A DNA stretch of 64,000 nucleotides from Gracilimonas sp040882225 (GTDB lineage Bacteria; Bacteroidota; Rhodothermia; Balneolales; Balneolaceae): contig JBBEBR010000012.1 in NCBI GenBank assembly GCA_040882225.1, positions 20,384 to 84,383 on the forward strand. The letters are read 5' to 3'. A model generated the notes under the pieces. It had not been told where the DNA came from and ran no database searches. It saw only the letters and a program-made list of their open reading frames with translations. Below are positions 1 to 8,838 of this stretch, piece after piece. Within the stretch, counting starts at the first letter, position 1. Each line of letters opens with the position of its first letter. A program made the translations under genes and the position numbers.

Positions 1-131
1 AAACAAGCGCCGCATTTCCGGCAGGGGATAATTTTTTAGAACTGATGGAAAAATCCGGCGCTTTCGAAAAATACAGAGCTGTAAAACTAACCGGTGGAAT
101 TGCTTACGTTTATGTAGGAATCGTTCAATAA
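1..131 (+). CDS. menG: Demethylmenaquinone methyltransferase, C-terminal end (partial)
   Basis: The window opens inside a reading frame (first full codon at 3, TAA at 129-131). The roughly 42 visible residues contain FPAGDNFLELMEKSG and end KLTGGIAYVYVGIVQ. This resembles the C-terminus of UbiE/MenG methyltransferases, where a phenylalanine-rich helix is followed by a hydrophobic strand of the type LTxGIAxxYxG. In that family the enzyme methylates demethylmenaquinone with S-adenosylmethionine in the last step of quinone synthesis. The SAM-binding part lies outside the window, so the call rests on the tail only. fabZ starts 38 bases downstream on the same strand. Confidence 0.55.
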   Translation, partial: TSAAFPAGDNFLELMEKSGAFEKYRAVKLTGGIAYVYVGIVQ

Positions 132-169
132 TTGTATATTCATCAGCTAATCAAAAAAAATTTACTTTT

Positions 170-607
170 ATGACCATTGAAGAAATTAAGAAAGTGCTGC
201 CGCATCGCTATCCATTTTTATTGGTAGACCGGGTCTTGGAACTTGAAGAAGAAAGCATCAAAGCCATAAAAAACGTAACGGCAAACGAAGAATTTTTTAA
301 CGGCCATTTTCCCGGACAGCCTATTATGCCGGGAGTTCTTCAGGTGGAAGCTCTTGCACAAGCCGGCGCTATCATGTTGATGACACAAAAAGTGGATGAC
401 CCGGAAAATTCACTCATGGTTTTTACAGGAATCAAAAACGCTAAATTTCGGAGACAGGTTGTTCCCGGAGATCAATTAGTGCTTGAAGTTAAGCTTACCG
501 CGATGAAACGAAATTTTGTGGTAATGACGGGAGTTGCAACAGTAGATGGAGAAGTAGCCTGTGAGATTGAAGCATCGGCCGCTTTAGTTCCAAAGGATAA
601 ATCATGA
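170..607 (+). CDS. fabZ: 3-hydroxyacyl-ACP dehydratase FabZ
   Basis: FabZ removes water from 3-hydroxyacyl-ACP to give trans-2-enoyl-ACP in cytosolic type II fatty acid synthesis. The 145-residue length is standard. The opening IKKVLPHRYPFLLVDRV is the FabZ N-terminal signature. The hot-dog fold active site is visible as HFPGQPIMPGVLQVEALAQ, which carries the catalytic His and Glu. The gene overlaps panB by four bases (ATGA), so the two are translationally coupled, and surE follows in the same way. FabZ is often fused to LpxC in Bacteroidota; here it is a separate short protein. The family assignment is secure. Confidence 0.96.
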   Translation: MTIEEIKKVLPHRYPFLLVDRVLELEEESIKAIKNVTANEEFFNGHFPGQPIMPGVLQVEALAQAGAIMLMTQKVDDPENSLMVFTGIKNAKFRRQVVPGDQLVLEVKLTAMKRNFVVMTGVATVDGEVACEIEASAALVPKDKS

Positions 608-1434
608 GTACACAAAAAGGATCAGATCGACCGGTAAAAATCACCACCCAAACTGTGGTGGATATGAAATCTAAAGGCGAAAAAATCAGTATGCTTACCG
701 CTTATGATTTCACTATGGCGCAAATTATCGATCAGGCGGGGATTGAAATTATTTTAGTTGGAGATTCCGCCAGTAATGTAATGGCGGGTTATGAAACCAC
801 CGTTCCCATGACGCTGGAGCATATGCTTTACCATACTTCGTGCGTTGTTCGCGGCACGGAACGGGCGCTGGTTATTGCGGATATGCCATTTATGAGTTAC
901 CAAGTTACAGCTAAAGAAGCGCTAAATAGTGCTGGCAGAATGATGAAAGAAGCCGGCGCGCATGCCATTAAACTGGAAGGCGGGAAATCCATTGTGGATA
1001 CGGTAAAACGAATTGTGGACGCCGGTATTCCGGTGATGGGACATTTGGGATTAACTCCCCAAAGCATCTACAAGTTTGGCACCTATAAAGTACGCGCCAC
1101 AGAGGAAGTTGAAGCTGAAGAACTTATTCGTGATGCGAAATTACTGGAAGAAGCAGGCTGTTTTTCGCTGGTACTTGAAAAAATTCCCGCAAAACTGGCC
1201 GAAAAAGTTTCCAATGAACTCTCCATTCCTACCATTGGAATCGGAGCCGGTGTCGGCTGTGATGGTCAGGTTCTGGTAATTCATGATATGCTGGGGTTGA
1301 ATAAGGAATTTAATCCACGCTTTTTGCGCCGATATGCAGATTTGCATACCGTGATGACAGATGCGGTGCAGCATTACATCAAAGACATCAAAAACAAAAA
1401 CTTTCCAAATAAAGACGAGCAATACGGCGGATGA
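604..1434 (+). CDS. panB: 3-methyl-2-oxobutanoate hydroxymethyltransferase PanB
   Basis: PanB transfers a hydroxymethyl group from methylene-tetrahydrofolate to 2-oxoisovalerate, giving ketopantoate, the first committed step to pantothenate and coenzyme A. The 276-residue barrel protein shows the family motifs MLTAYDFTMAQIIDQAG near the N-terminus, the metal-site stretch ILVGDSASNVMAGYETT, and HLGLTPQSIYKFGTYKVR. The late GIGAGVGCDGQVLVIHDMLG is also diagnostic. ATG overlaps the fabZ stop by four bases and its own stop overlaps surE by four, so this is the middle gene of a tight operon. An extra-long lysine-rich tail follows the barrel. Confidence 0.96.
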   Translation: MSTQKGSDRPVKITTQTVVDMKSKGEKISMLTAYDFTMAQIIDQAGIEIILVGDSASNVMAGYETTVPMTLEHMLYHTSCVVRGTERALVIADMPFMSYQVTAKEALNSAGRMMKEAGAHAIKLEGGKSIVDTVKRIVDAGIPVMGHLGLTPQSIYKFGTYKVRATEEVEAEELIRDAKLLEEAGCFSLVLEKIPAKLAEKVSNELSIPTIGIGAGVGCDGQVLVIHDMLGLNKEFNPRFLRRYADLHTVMTDAVQHYIKDIKNKNFPNKDEQYGG

Positions 1435-2195
1435 GCAACAAAAAAAGACCTTTCATTTTAGTTAGTAATGATGATGGAATTTTCTCACCTGGTATTAAAG
1501 CACTTGCCGAAGTAGCGGCCGAATTTGGCGACACTTATATAGTAGCACCAGAGCGCGAACAAAGTGCGATGGGGCATGCGATTACCGTTCAGGTTCCTCT
1601 GCGAACCAGCAAATTTAATCTTGATGACCGGTTTGAGGGAGAAGCAGTGAGCGGTACCCCGGCTGATTGCGTCAAGCTTGCTCATGGGCAGTTATTGGAT
1701 CGAAAACCAGATTTAGTAGTTAGCGGCATTAATCATGGTAGCAATGCTGGAATAAATATTTTGTATTCGGGAACAGTAAGTGCGGCCACCGAGGGAACTA
1801 TTCTTGGTTATCCATCCATTGCGGTTAGTTGTACGGATTTCCAGGAAGATGCAGATCTGAGAGGATGTCAGGAAGCTGCCCGCCGTGTGATAAAATTTGT
1901 GCTCGAAAAAGGCCTGGAAAAAGGGGTGACTTTGAACGTAAATGCGCCTGCCGGAGAGTTCACCGGAATTAAATGGACCCGAATGGCCGACAGCCGGTAT
2001 GTAGAAGAATATGAGAGCAGAAAGGATCCTTATAATCGAGCGTATTACTGGCTGACGGGAAAGTTTGAATTACTTGATGAAGCTGAAGATTCAGATATTC
2101 ATGTTTTAAACGAAGGCTACGCATCGGTAACTCCCATTCAGTATGATCTTACATCCTACAGTATCCTAAAAGAGTTTGATGAGGATGATTTGTAG
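1431..2195 (+). CDS. surE: 5'/3'-nucleotidase SurE
   Basis: SurE is a metal-dependent phosphatase acting on nucleoside monophosphates and short polyphosphates, linked to survival under stress. The 254-residue protein begins with the SurE metal-binding motif ILVSNDDGIFSPGI (paired Asp). It continues with VAPEREQSAMGHAIT, then SGTPADCVKLAHG and the SGINHGSNAG-type loop carrying the conserved Asn that completes the metal site. It is last in the fabZ-panB-surE operon, entering by an ATGA overlap. The lipase gene converges from the other strand 38 bases downstream. Between them is only a weak hairpin (7-bp arms at 2198-2204 and 2222-2228) without a clear T run. Confidence 0.95.
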   Translation: MSNKKRPFILVSNDDGIFSPGIKALAEVAAEFGDTYIVAPEREQSAMGHAITVQVPLRTSKFNLDDRFEGEAVSGTPADCVKLAHGQLLDRKPDLVVSGINHGSNAGINILYSGTVSAATEGTILGYPSIAVSCTDFQEDADLRGCQEAARRVIKFVLEKGLEKGVTLNVNAPAGEFTGIKWTRMADSRYVEEYESRKDPYNRAYYWLTGKFELLDEAEDSDIHVLNEGYASVTPIQYDLTSYSILKEFDEDDL

Positions 2196-2233
2196 TCACA
2201 GATTTGTCGATGGGGTTTTCTAATCTGTAATTA

Positions 2234-3085
2234 TTAATGCCCTTTCCCGGCAAGCATCTTCAGCAAATCAAGCCAAAATTTTTCATATAATTTTTGATTC
2301 TCTTTATTCACCTGAATATGCATTTGAGTGATGTGAGAAAGAGGAACCGTTGTAATATGCTCGCCCCATTTGGCGCTTTGGGCAGAAACGAAAGCGTCGT
2401 TAATCCCTTCTTTATCAAAAATCTGGTAGTTCTGAAATTTGTAGACAGGATTGAGTGAATATTTAGTGCCTTTCCCCACTGCTGCGCTGTAGGAGTAATA
2501 TTTTACCGAGTCTACATTTTTTACTGTGCTGTTGAATACCTCCTTAACATACGCACAGGTAAGTTGCTCTAAAGAACCCAGGGCATCGCTTTTTGTTTTG
2601 GGATACATGTTGTCGCCAAACCAGTCAAAAACCCAGCTTAGTTTTTCGGTAACAAGTTCCGGTGCTTTTAGCACAAGGTCGGCAAGGCTGGACCCGTGAT
2701 GTGGAGAGGAGAGGGTAGTCAAACTTTCAACTTTATCCGCGATATCCAGTTTTGAAAGTGCGTAACGCATATCAAGTCCGCCCATGCTATGTGCAACTAC
2801 ATTCACTTTTTCATAGGAATGATCCTCCAAAAACTTTTTTAAGAGCATTATCCAGTTCACGGCTCTTGTTTCAATAAGGGCATAAGGGACGATATTGGGA
2901 GCGATTGAAACTACTCCATGCTTTCGGACTTCCATGCAGGGATCATGCATAGGGCCTGATTTTATAACTGAAGCGATTGCACCATAACCGTGGCACATAA
3001 AAATGGGATACTTTAGTTTTACAATTTCCGGCTGAGGATACTCTTTCAACTCTAACATCTTAAGCAGGGGGCGTTTTTCAGCCAT
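2234..3085 (-). CDS. Triacylglycerol lipase-like alpha/beta hydrolase
   Basis: This 283-residue protein resembles bacterial lipases of the LipA/LipB alpha/beta-hydrolase type. Near residue 28 is the oxyanion region YPIFMCHGYGAIAS. The nucleophile elbow is VVAHSMGGLDMRYAL, with Ser in A-H-S-M-G-G in place of the usual G-x-S-x-G. A C-terminal HITQMHIQ stretch could supply the catalytic His, and the acid is not certain. No signal peptide is visible, so it may act in the cytosol. It starts one base inside the stop of the upstream anchored small protein, so the two are probably co-transcribed. Substrate is unknown; esterase activity is inferred. Confidence 0.75.
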   Translation of the reverse strand: MAEKRPLLKMLELKEYPQPEIVKLKYPIFMCHGYGAIASVIKSGPMHDPCMEVRKHGVVSIAPNIVPYALIETRAVNWIMLLKKFLEDHSYEKVNVVAHSMGGLDMRYALSKLDIADKVESLTTLSSPHHGSSLADLVLKAPELVTEKLSWVFDWFGDNMYPKTKSDALGSLEQLTCAYVKEVFNSTVKNVDSVKYYSYSAAVGKGTKYSLNPVYKFQNYQIFDKEGINDAFVSAQSAKWGEHITTVPLSHITQMHIQVNKENQKLYEKFWLDLLKMLAGKGH

Positions 3086-3525
3086 TATTCAGTCACTCCA
3101 ATTATAACAGTATCAAGACTTGTGTCGCCAATCAAGCGTATGGTTCGCAGAATAGTATTTTCGTGATATACATAAATATCCATATCGTGTTCCGGGAACT
3201 GAACCTTGGCGGGTACTTCAATCTCATAAGCATTAAAAGCTTTATGCAGCTCTACATGAAATAATGTTTTTGAAAAGCGGGAAGGCACCCGAACCTGAAA
3301 CATTCTGCGGGTGAAGGATGAGTCTACCGGAAAATCAACTATGCGAACTTGCTGTGGACTTATCTGAGCGCTAAAAATGTGGTTGATAATCAGAGAATCT
3401 AACTGCTTTCGACTATGAATATGGTTGGCTTTTGAAGCAGGTGTGGCTACTAAAATGAGCCCGCTCACAATGCAGGAAAGGATAAGTAAAATAGTAACCG
3501 CTGTTTTGCCCTTCGTTATTTTCAA
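3085..3525 (-). CDS. Small membrane-anchored hypothetical protein
   Basis: I do not recognise this 146-residue protein. Residues about 9-27 form one hydrophobic segment (VTILLILSCIVSGLILVAT) after a Lys-rich start, which fits a signal anchor. The remainder is a mainly beta-like soluble domain with no cysteine beyond the membrane segment. The C-terminal part (LDTVIIGVTE) ends abruptly. The stop overlaps the ATG of the lipase-like gene by one base, which suggests a two-gene unit whose products act together at the envelope. It is transcribed divergently from the GNAT-like gene, with 75 bases between the two starts that must hold both promoters. Confidence 0.65.
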   Translation of the reverse strand: MKITKGKTAVTILLILSCIVSGLILVATPASKANHIHSRKQLDSLIINHIFSAQISPQQVRIVDFPVDSSFTRRMFQVRVPSRFSKTLFHVELHKAFNAYEIEVPAKVQFPEHDMDIYVYHENTILRTIRLIGDTSLDTVIIGVTE

Positions 3526-3600
3526 AATTAACCGTATTGGTACAATGATGTTGAGAGTTTACCTTTAGGCTGAATCTATAAAATCTATCTAATAAACGAT

Positions 3601-4749
3601 ATGCCTGTTCAGGTAAAGTTGGTACAAACAAAGCATCAGGTTCAGGAATTTCATGAACTGCCAACACGGTTATATGAGAAGAGTGAATTTTGGAGACCGC
3701 CTTTTCGTCTTGAGGTCGAGAATATTTTTGATGAACAGAAAAATGAGCGGTTTTGGGAAGGCGGTGAATGCGAACGTTTCTTGGTGCACGATGATGAACG
3801 GGTTGTCGGCAGATTCGCACTATTCACAGATCCCGAGAAAGATGATAAATATCATCCCAAACTTGGAGGAATTGGTTTTGTGGAGATGGAAAAACGGTCA
3901 GAAGTTGCTGAGAAAATCATTCATTTTGCTAAAGAATGGCATAAAAAAAGAGGCTATGCAGGGTTTCGGGGGCCGATAAACTTTGGAGAGAATGATAGTT
4001 TTTGGGGAATTCAGATTAGTGGGTTTGATGAACCAAATGTATACGGAATGCTTTACCATCATCGATATTACCAGGAGTTAATTGAACAAACCAATCCAGA
4101 GAAACTGGATGATGTATTCATGTACCAACTGGAAATGGACACGAAAATTCCGGGCCGGATTATGAGAATTAGCGAAAGGCTCAGGCAAAATGATCAGATT
4201 GAAATTCGGCCTATCGATAAAAAAAATCTGGAACGCGATGGGGAGTTTATCCGACAAATTTATAACCGGGCTTTTCATAATCAGGTGGTGAAAGAAAGAG
4301 AGGAAGAGTTTATAGGAATCACGAGAGAAACCATCAGGCAGATGATCAATAAATTGAAACCATTTTTGATGCCCGAAACTTCACCTATTGCATTTGTTAA
4401 TGGCGAACCGGCTTCATTTTTGATCAGTGTTCCGGATTTGCATGAAATATCAGCCCAGACAAAAGGAGAATTCAATTGGTGGCATTATCCCAAATTGATA
4501 GGATTTAAGAATCGCGTTGGGAAATTACGGCCTTTAGCTTTTGGCACCGATCCAAAGTTCAGAGGAAAGGGTTTGGAAGCTCTTATTTTTTCAGAAGGCA
4601 TACAATGGACCAGAAAACATTATCCTCAATTAAAAAAAATGGAAGGAGGTTTTGTAAGCGAAAAAAACTGGATCATGCGCCGAAGTCTTGAAGCTTTTGG
4701 ATGTGAAATCGCAAAAAAATACCGCGTTTATAAGTGGCTGGTTGATTAA
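3601..4749 (+). CDS. GNAT-like acyltransferase family protein
   Basis: This 382-residue cytosolic protein looks like the long GNAT-fold hypotheticals of Bacteroidota. Residues about 55-130 (RFLVHDDERVVGRFALF, then GFRGPINFGENDSFWG) form one half. The C-terminal half carries ISVPDLHEI, then FGTDPKFRGKGLEALIF, where RGKG resembles the acetyl-CoA pyrophosphate loop of GNAT enzymes. It ends in a GGFVSEKNWIMRRSLEAFG segment like the final GNAT helix and strand. The substrate cannot be told from sequence. No obvious partner: neighbours are a divergent lipase unit and a LamG gene 256 bases downstream. Confidence 0.6.
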   Translation: MPVQVKLVQTKHQVQEFHELPTRLYEKSEFWRPPFRLEVENIFDEQKNERFWEGGECERFLVHDDERVVGRFALFTDPEKDDKYHPKLGGIGFVEMEKRSEVAEKIIHFAKEWHKKRGYAGFRGPINFGENDSFWGIQISGFDEPNVYGMLYHHRYYQELIEQTNPEKLDDVFMYQLEMDTKIPGRIMRISERLRQNDQIEIRPIDKKNLERDGEFIRQIYNRAFHNQVVKEREEEFIGITRETIRQMINKLKPFLMPETSPIAFVNGEPASFLISVPDLHEISAQTKGEFNWWHYPKLIGFKNRVGKLRPLAFGTDPKFRGKGLEALIFSEGIQWTRKHYPQLKKMEGGFVSEKNWIMRRSLEAFGCEIAKKYRVYKWLVD

Positions 4750-4800
4750 TTAACCTTGATTATGAGGATTGAAGGATGCCCATGATTTTAACAACACTCG

Positions 4801-4849
4801 TGGTAATCAGGAAAATCCTGTAAATCCTGTAAATCATGGTTAAAAAAGG
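4801..4849. repeat. Dispersed CAGGATT-type intergenic repeat
   Basis: Between the GNAT-like gene and the LamG gene lies a short run in which AATCCTGTA is repeated in tandem (AATCCTGTAAATCCTGTAAATC), preceded by AATCAGGAAAATCCTG. On the minus strand it reads GATTTACAGGATTTACAGG. It resembles the repeats at 49324-49376 and 49546-49598, which contain AATCAGGATTTTCAGGATTG. I see no coding potential. It is probably a non-coding interspersed repeat. Confidence 0.5.
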
Positions 4850-5005
4850 TGCAGAAACAGGAAAAATTCATACGGTGCTTGCCGTTGTAATACCGGTGAG
4901 ACTGATTTATGGGATTATTTGAATTTGAAAGAATAATAAGAATCATGATGGTTTGATTCCTGTTAACCATTATATTTTAAGCATATAAAAAATAACCTGA
5001 TTCCC

Positions 5006-8000
5006 ATGAAATTTTTTCTTGTTGCCTTATTAACACTATTATTTGCTAATACACCCTCTCTTCTCGCACAAGAAACCCCCCTGCCAGTTCTCCATTTATC
5101 TTTTGATGAGAGTGTTACAGATCTAAGCGGATTAAACCCAGAGATTGATGTGCAGGGCGGGCGCTTCGTTGAAGACCGAAACGGAAACCCGAACAGCGCA
5201 TTTTATTTTGATGGGGTTGATGATGCCATTACGATAGCAGATACGGATAATGCGTTGGATGGAATAACCGAGCTGAGTTTTATGAGTTGGGTAAAATATG
5301 AAGGATTTGATGAGGAAAGCTATTATGCTACTATACTTGAGAGATTTGACTCATATGATACAGAAGGTTATTTCTTTGGGATGAACAGAGACGGGTATCT
5401 GGAAGTTGAGGGTTATACTGCAGGAGCAGGCTTAGAAGCCAATGAATGGAGTCATATTGCATTTGTTATTGGGGAAGGTAGAATAAAGTTCTATTTCAAC
5501 GGAAAATTAATAGATGAAGCTTCCACTTTGAACGAAAAATATTTAGCGAATAACTCAGATATCACTATCGGGATTAGTGAATTTTCAAACAGCCCCTTCC
5601 AAGGTTCTTTAGATGAGGTTAAAATTTATGATTATGCCGCAGATGAGAATGTGATTAGAATTAACGCAGGATTAGAACCAATTGTTAAGGTTCAGGATCG
5701 TATTTTTTATATGCCATTTTCTGGGGCAATTGCTGATTCAAGCAAGTATGAACACGAAGTATTTGAAGACCCAGAGACAGGTAAAGCTGATGGTACTTTT
5801 ATAGAAGATCGATTTGGCGGTCAGGATAAAGCGTATAGATTTAAAGGAACAGATAATGCCATTCAAGTTCATGATAGTGAGTTATATAGGTATCTTAATT
5901 TCTATAACTCTTTTACAATAGCCCTATGGTTATATGTTGAATCTTATCCAGAAGAAAATTCTGTAATAATGCAGCTTCCTTACCACTATAATGGAACAAG
6001 TATAGGGTTCTCTATGGAATTAGATAATTCAGGAATGTTGAATTTCTACACAAAAACAGGGGATTTGTATAGTAAAAATAATAGAAGTGAGTTTCCTCAA
6101 CGACAGTGGGTCCACGTAGCCATTACTTATAATGGCGAAAATAGTGAGGTCTTTATTAATGGTGAAAAAGATATAAATACAATAGATACAAGACCTTCAT
6201 TTCCTGTAGACTGTTGTGGACATGAGAAGAGGTTATATATCGGAAATAATTATTCAAACACAGAAGGGTTTAATGAATCTATAGATGACATTTCAATTTA
6301 CAACTATGAGCTAAGCGACAGTGAAATAAAATCTATAGTGGATTATGAGTATAGTTTTAATTCGCCAGAAAATTCACTTTTAATATCATTTCCATTTGAT
6401 ACTTCTTTAGAAGATGAATCTGATATAGAAAATAATATTACTGTTACAGGTGGCAACTTAGCTTCAGACCGATTTGGGAATACTCAACAGGCCTATAAGT
6501 TTAATCAAGCAGATTATATTACAATTGCTGACACAGATAACCGGCTTGATTCTTTATATACAGAAGTTACTTTTTCTACTTGGGTAAGGGCTGATAATCT
6601 TAGTGAAAATGGTACTCATGCTAAAAATATTTTATTATCAAGAACCGATCAGGAGAATGCCGACAAGTTAAAATTTTGGCTTTACAAAAATCCTGACTTT
6701 AGAAATCAAATATATTTTTCTGTAAATAGTAAAGTAGTATCTGTTAATTCACTCGATGTAGTTGAAGGAAATTGGATTCATGTAGCGGGTACGTACGATG
6801 GCAATACACTTAAGATTTTTCTTAATGGAGAGTTAATCCGCTCTGAAAACTATGAAACAACTCTTAGCCTGACTGATTCAGATCTGCATATTGGAGGGAA
6901 ACCATCTTATTTGAAAAATGAAAAAGGATTTGATGGGGTAATGGATGATATCAGGTTGTATAATTATGCTTTACCGGATAGTGCGATAAAATCTTCTTAT
7001 GATTTAGAAATAGGAAGAAGGTTCGAAAAGCAGGAAATAGCGTATCTGCCATTCAATGGTTCTGCTATAGATTCCAGTCATAACAGGAATAATACAGAGG
7101 TTATTGGTGCTCAACTATCCGGGGGCAGATTTGATCAGGAGGAGACTGCCTACACATTTAATGACGATACCGATGTTATCAAAATTAAAGATGATTCTGC
7201 GGAACTGGATTCCATATATGCTGGACTTACCATACATACCTGGATAAAATTCGATGAAGATTCTGATATGTCCATTGTTCATAGAAAAGATTCCTCACAG
7301 TATGGTCAATTTTATTTAGGTATGAGTGGTACTAAAGTGCGATTCAAAATCAATAATGCAGAGATTTATTATTATCATTATAAGCTCAATAGAGGGAAAT
7401 GGTATCTAATTTCCGCTACATTTGAGGATTCGAAAATGAAATTATTTATAGATGGGCAGCTTGCATCAGAAGGAGGATATTCTGGTAGATTAGAAATGGG
7501 AGAATCAGATATTCTTATTGGCAACAATAATGACTTAAGTCAGCCTTTTAGAGGGTCTATTGATGAAGTAGGTATTTATAACTATGCCCTGGAAGAAGAG
7601 ATAATACAGGCATTCTATGAAAACCGGTTTAAAGGATATGATCTGCCTCCCCAAAATATGCTTCATCTTTCTTTTTCCAATACTCTTGTTGATTCAAGTG
7701 AAACTGACCACCCAGTTATAAGTGAAGGTGGAAGTTTCACTGAAGACCGGCTGGATAATCCGGAATCAGCTTATTCCTTTGATGGAGAGAATGACAGGCT
7801 TATAATTAAGGATTCGAATTCAGCCTTGGACTCTATTGGAACAGGGTTTACAATGGCCGCATGGGTAAACATGAAAGGGGGCGGAGTGAATTATCCTCAA
7901 AGTAGTTTAATTTCCAGAATGGATTCTGAGTTCGACAGTTTTTATTTAGGTATTGTAGATGGTAAAAGTGACTATTGGGGTGACGACCCTCAAAATGCTG

Positions 8001-8599
8001 AGGGAATTCTTTTTCGTATAGATGATGAAGAGATTGCATTTAAAGACAAACCCATCCAAACTGGAAGCTGGTTCCATGTAGCAGGCACCTTCGAGGACGA
8101 AATGATGAAGCTGTACATTAATGGAGAGATGGTAAAAACAGCATCTTATACAGGCATCATAACGGTCTCTGAATCTGATTTATTTATAGGAAATACAGCC
8201 ACTGGTGATCAGCCTTTTTACGGAGATTTAGATGATATAAGAGTCTATAATTATGCGTTATCTGACAGTGCCATCGCTGATTTCATAGATATTGAAACTG
8301 TTGTTGTCCCTAATGAGCCAGCGCCCGAAAAACCTGACAGCTTTAAGCTCTCGCAGAATTATCCTAATCCCTTTAATCCAACTACACAAATTGAATTTTC
8401 CATCCCTGTTGCCGGAGATGTTTCTCTGAAAATATTTAATACAATAGGTCATGAAGTAGCAACTCTGAAAAGCGGGCGTTTGAATAGTGGTTATCATTCT
8501 GTGACCTTTGACGCCAGTCAAATTTCATCCGGTGTATATTTTTATCAGCTAAGGTTTAAGGAGCAAACTCTCATTAAGAAGATGCTGTTAATAAAATAG
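5006..8599 (+). CDS. Secreted five-LamG-domain protein with type IX secretion sorting domain
   Basis: A 1197-residue secreted protein. A signal peptide (about 1-21, ending SLLAQ) precedes five tandem LamG/concanavalin-like modules starting near residues 27, 231, 457, 677 and 884. Each opens with a strand like LHLSF or YLPFN and DSS, and each ends with the hallmark DDIRxYNYALSDS. From about residue 1111, SFKLSQNYPNPFNPTTQIEF begins a type A C-terminal sorting domain ending TLIKKMLLIK. Such proteins are exported by the type IX system and bind glycans or matrix at the surface. No enzymatic domain is visible, so an adhesin role is inferred. Two modules lack clear calcium ligands. The gene stands alone and ends before a strong terminator. 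Confidence 0.85.
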   Translation: MKFFLVALLTLLFANTPSLLAQETPLPVLHLSFDESVTDLSGLNPEIDVQGGRFVEDRNGNPNSAFYFDGVDDAITIADTDNALDGITELSFMSWVKYEGFDEESYYATILERFDSYDTEGYFFGMNRDGYLEVEGYTAGAGLEANEWSHIAFVIGEGRIKFYFNGKLIDEASTLNEKYLANNSDITIGISEFSNSPFQGSLDEVKIYDYAADENVIRINAGLEPIVKVQDRIFYMPFSGAIADSSKYEHEVFEDPETGKADGTFIEDRFGGQDKAYRFKGTDNAIQVHDSELYRYLNFYNSFTIALWLYVESYPEENSVIMQLPYHYNGTSIGFSMELDNSGMLNFYTKTGDLYSKNNRSEFPQRQWVHVAITYNGENSEVFINGEKDINTIDTRPSFPVDCCGHEKRLYIGNNYSNTEGFNESIDDISIYNYELSDSEIKSIVDYEYSFNSPENSLLISFPFDTSLEDESDIENNITVTGGNLASDRFGNTQQAYKFNQADYITIADTDNRLDSLYTEVTFSTWVRADNLSENGTHAKNILLSRTDQENADKLKFWLYKNPDFRNQIYFSVNSKVVSVNSLDVVEGNWIHVAGTYDGNTLKIFLNGELIRSENYETTLSLTDSDLHIGGKPSYLKNEKGFDGVMDDIRLYNYALPDSAIKSSYDLEIGRRFEKQEIAYLPFNGSAIDSSHNRNNTEVIGAQLSGGRFDQEETAYTFNDDTDVIKIKDDSAELDSIYAGLTIHTWIKFDEDSDMSIVHRKDSSQYGQFYLGMSGTKVRFKINNAEIYYYHYKLNRGKWYLISATFEDSKMKLFIDGQLASEGGYSGRLEMGESDILIGNNNDLSQPFRGSIDEVGIYNYALEEEIIQAFYENRFKGYDLPPQNMLHLSFSNTLVDSSETDHPVISEGGSFTEDRLDNPESAYSFDGENDRLIIKDSNSALDSIGTGFTMAAWVNMKGGGVNYPQSSLISRMDSEFDSFYLGIVDGKSDYWGDDPQNAEGILFRIDDEEIAFKDKPIQTGSWFHVAGTFEDEMMKLYINGEMVKTASYTGIITVSESDLFIGNTATGDQPFYGDLDDIRVYNYALSDSAIADFIDIETVVVPNEPAPEKPDSFKLSQNYPNPFNPTTQIEFSIPVAGDVSLKIFNTIGHEVATLKSGRLNSGYHSVTFDASQISSGVYFYQLRFKEQTLIKKMLLIK

Positions 8600-8710
8600 C
8601 ATACTTACTGCTCTCTCTTAGTACCATATTACACTTGATGATTGAAATCCATTTCATTTTTAAGTCGAAAGAGTAGATGTATCAGAACAATCTGCAAAAT
8701 CAATCAAAAA

Positions 8711-8740
8711 AAAGAAGCCCTCTATCAAAGGGCTTCTTTT
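8711..8740. terminator. Bidirectional intrinsic terminator
   Basis: A perfect 11-bp stem (AAAGAAGCCCT at 8711-8721, AGGGCTTCTTT at 8729-8739) with a 7-base loop. It is flanked by an A run on the left and T residues on the right. It lies between the convergent LamG gene and ftsZ, so it can end both transcripts. A second, weaker hairpin (TATAGCTT/AAGCTATA, 8753-8771) lies beside it. Confidence 0.9.
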
Positions 8741-8838
8741 GTGTTAGCAATCTATAGCTTGAAAAGCTATATCCAGTAAAATGGTTGGTTGTAGGAGATA
8801 CCTTACCCACGGTATTTCCAGAAACCATCACAAAAGGC

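Noticed and set aside
2198..2228. Possible terminator between surE and the lipase gene
   Set aside because: Only 7-bp arms, a 17-base loop and no T run on either strand.
4788..4970. 60-codon minus frame between the GNAT-like and LamG genes
   Set aside because: It runs across a tandem repeat and reads as low-complexity Asn/Ile-rich sequence.
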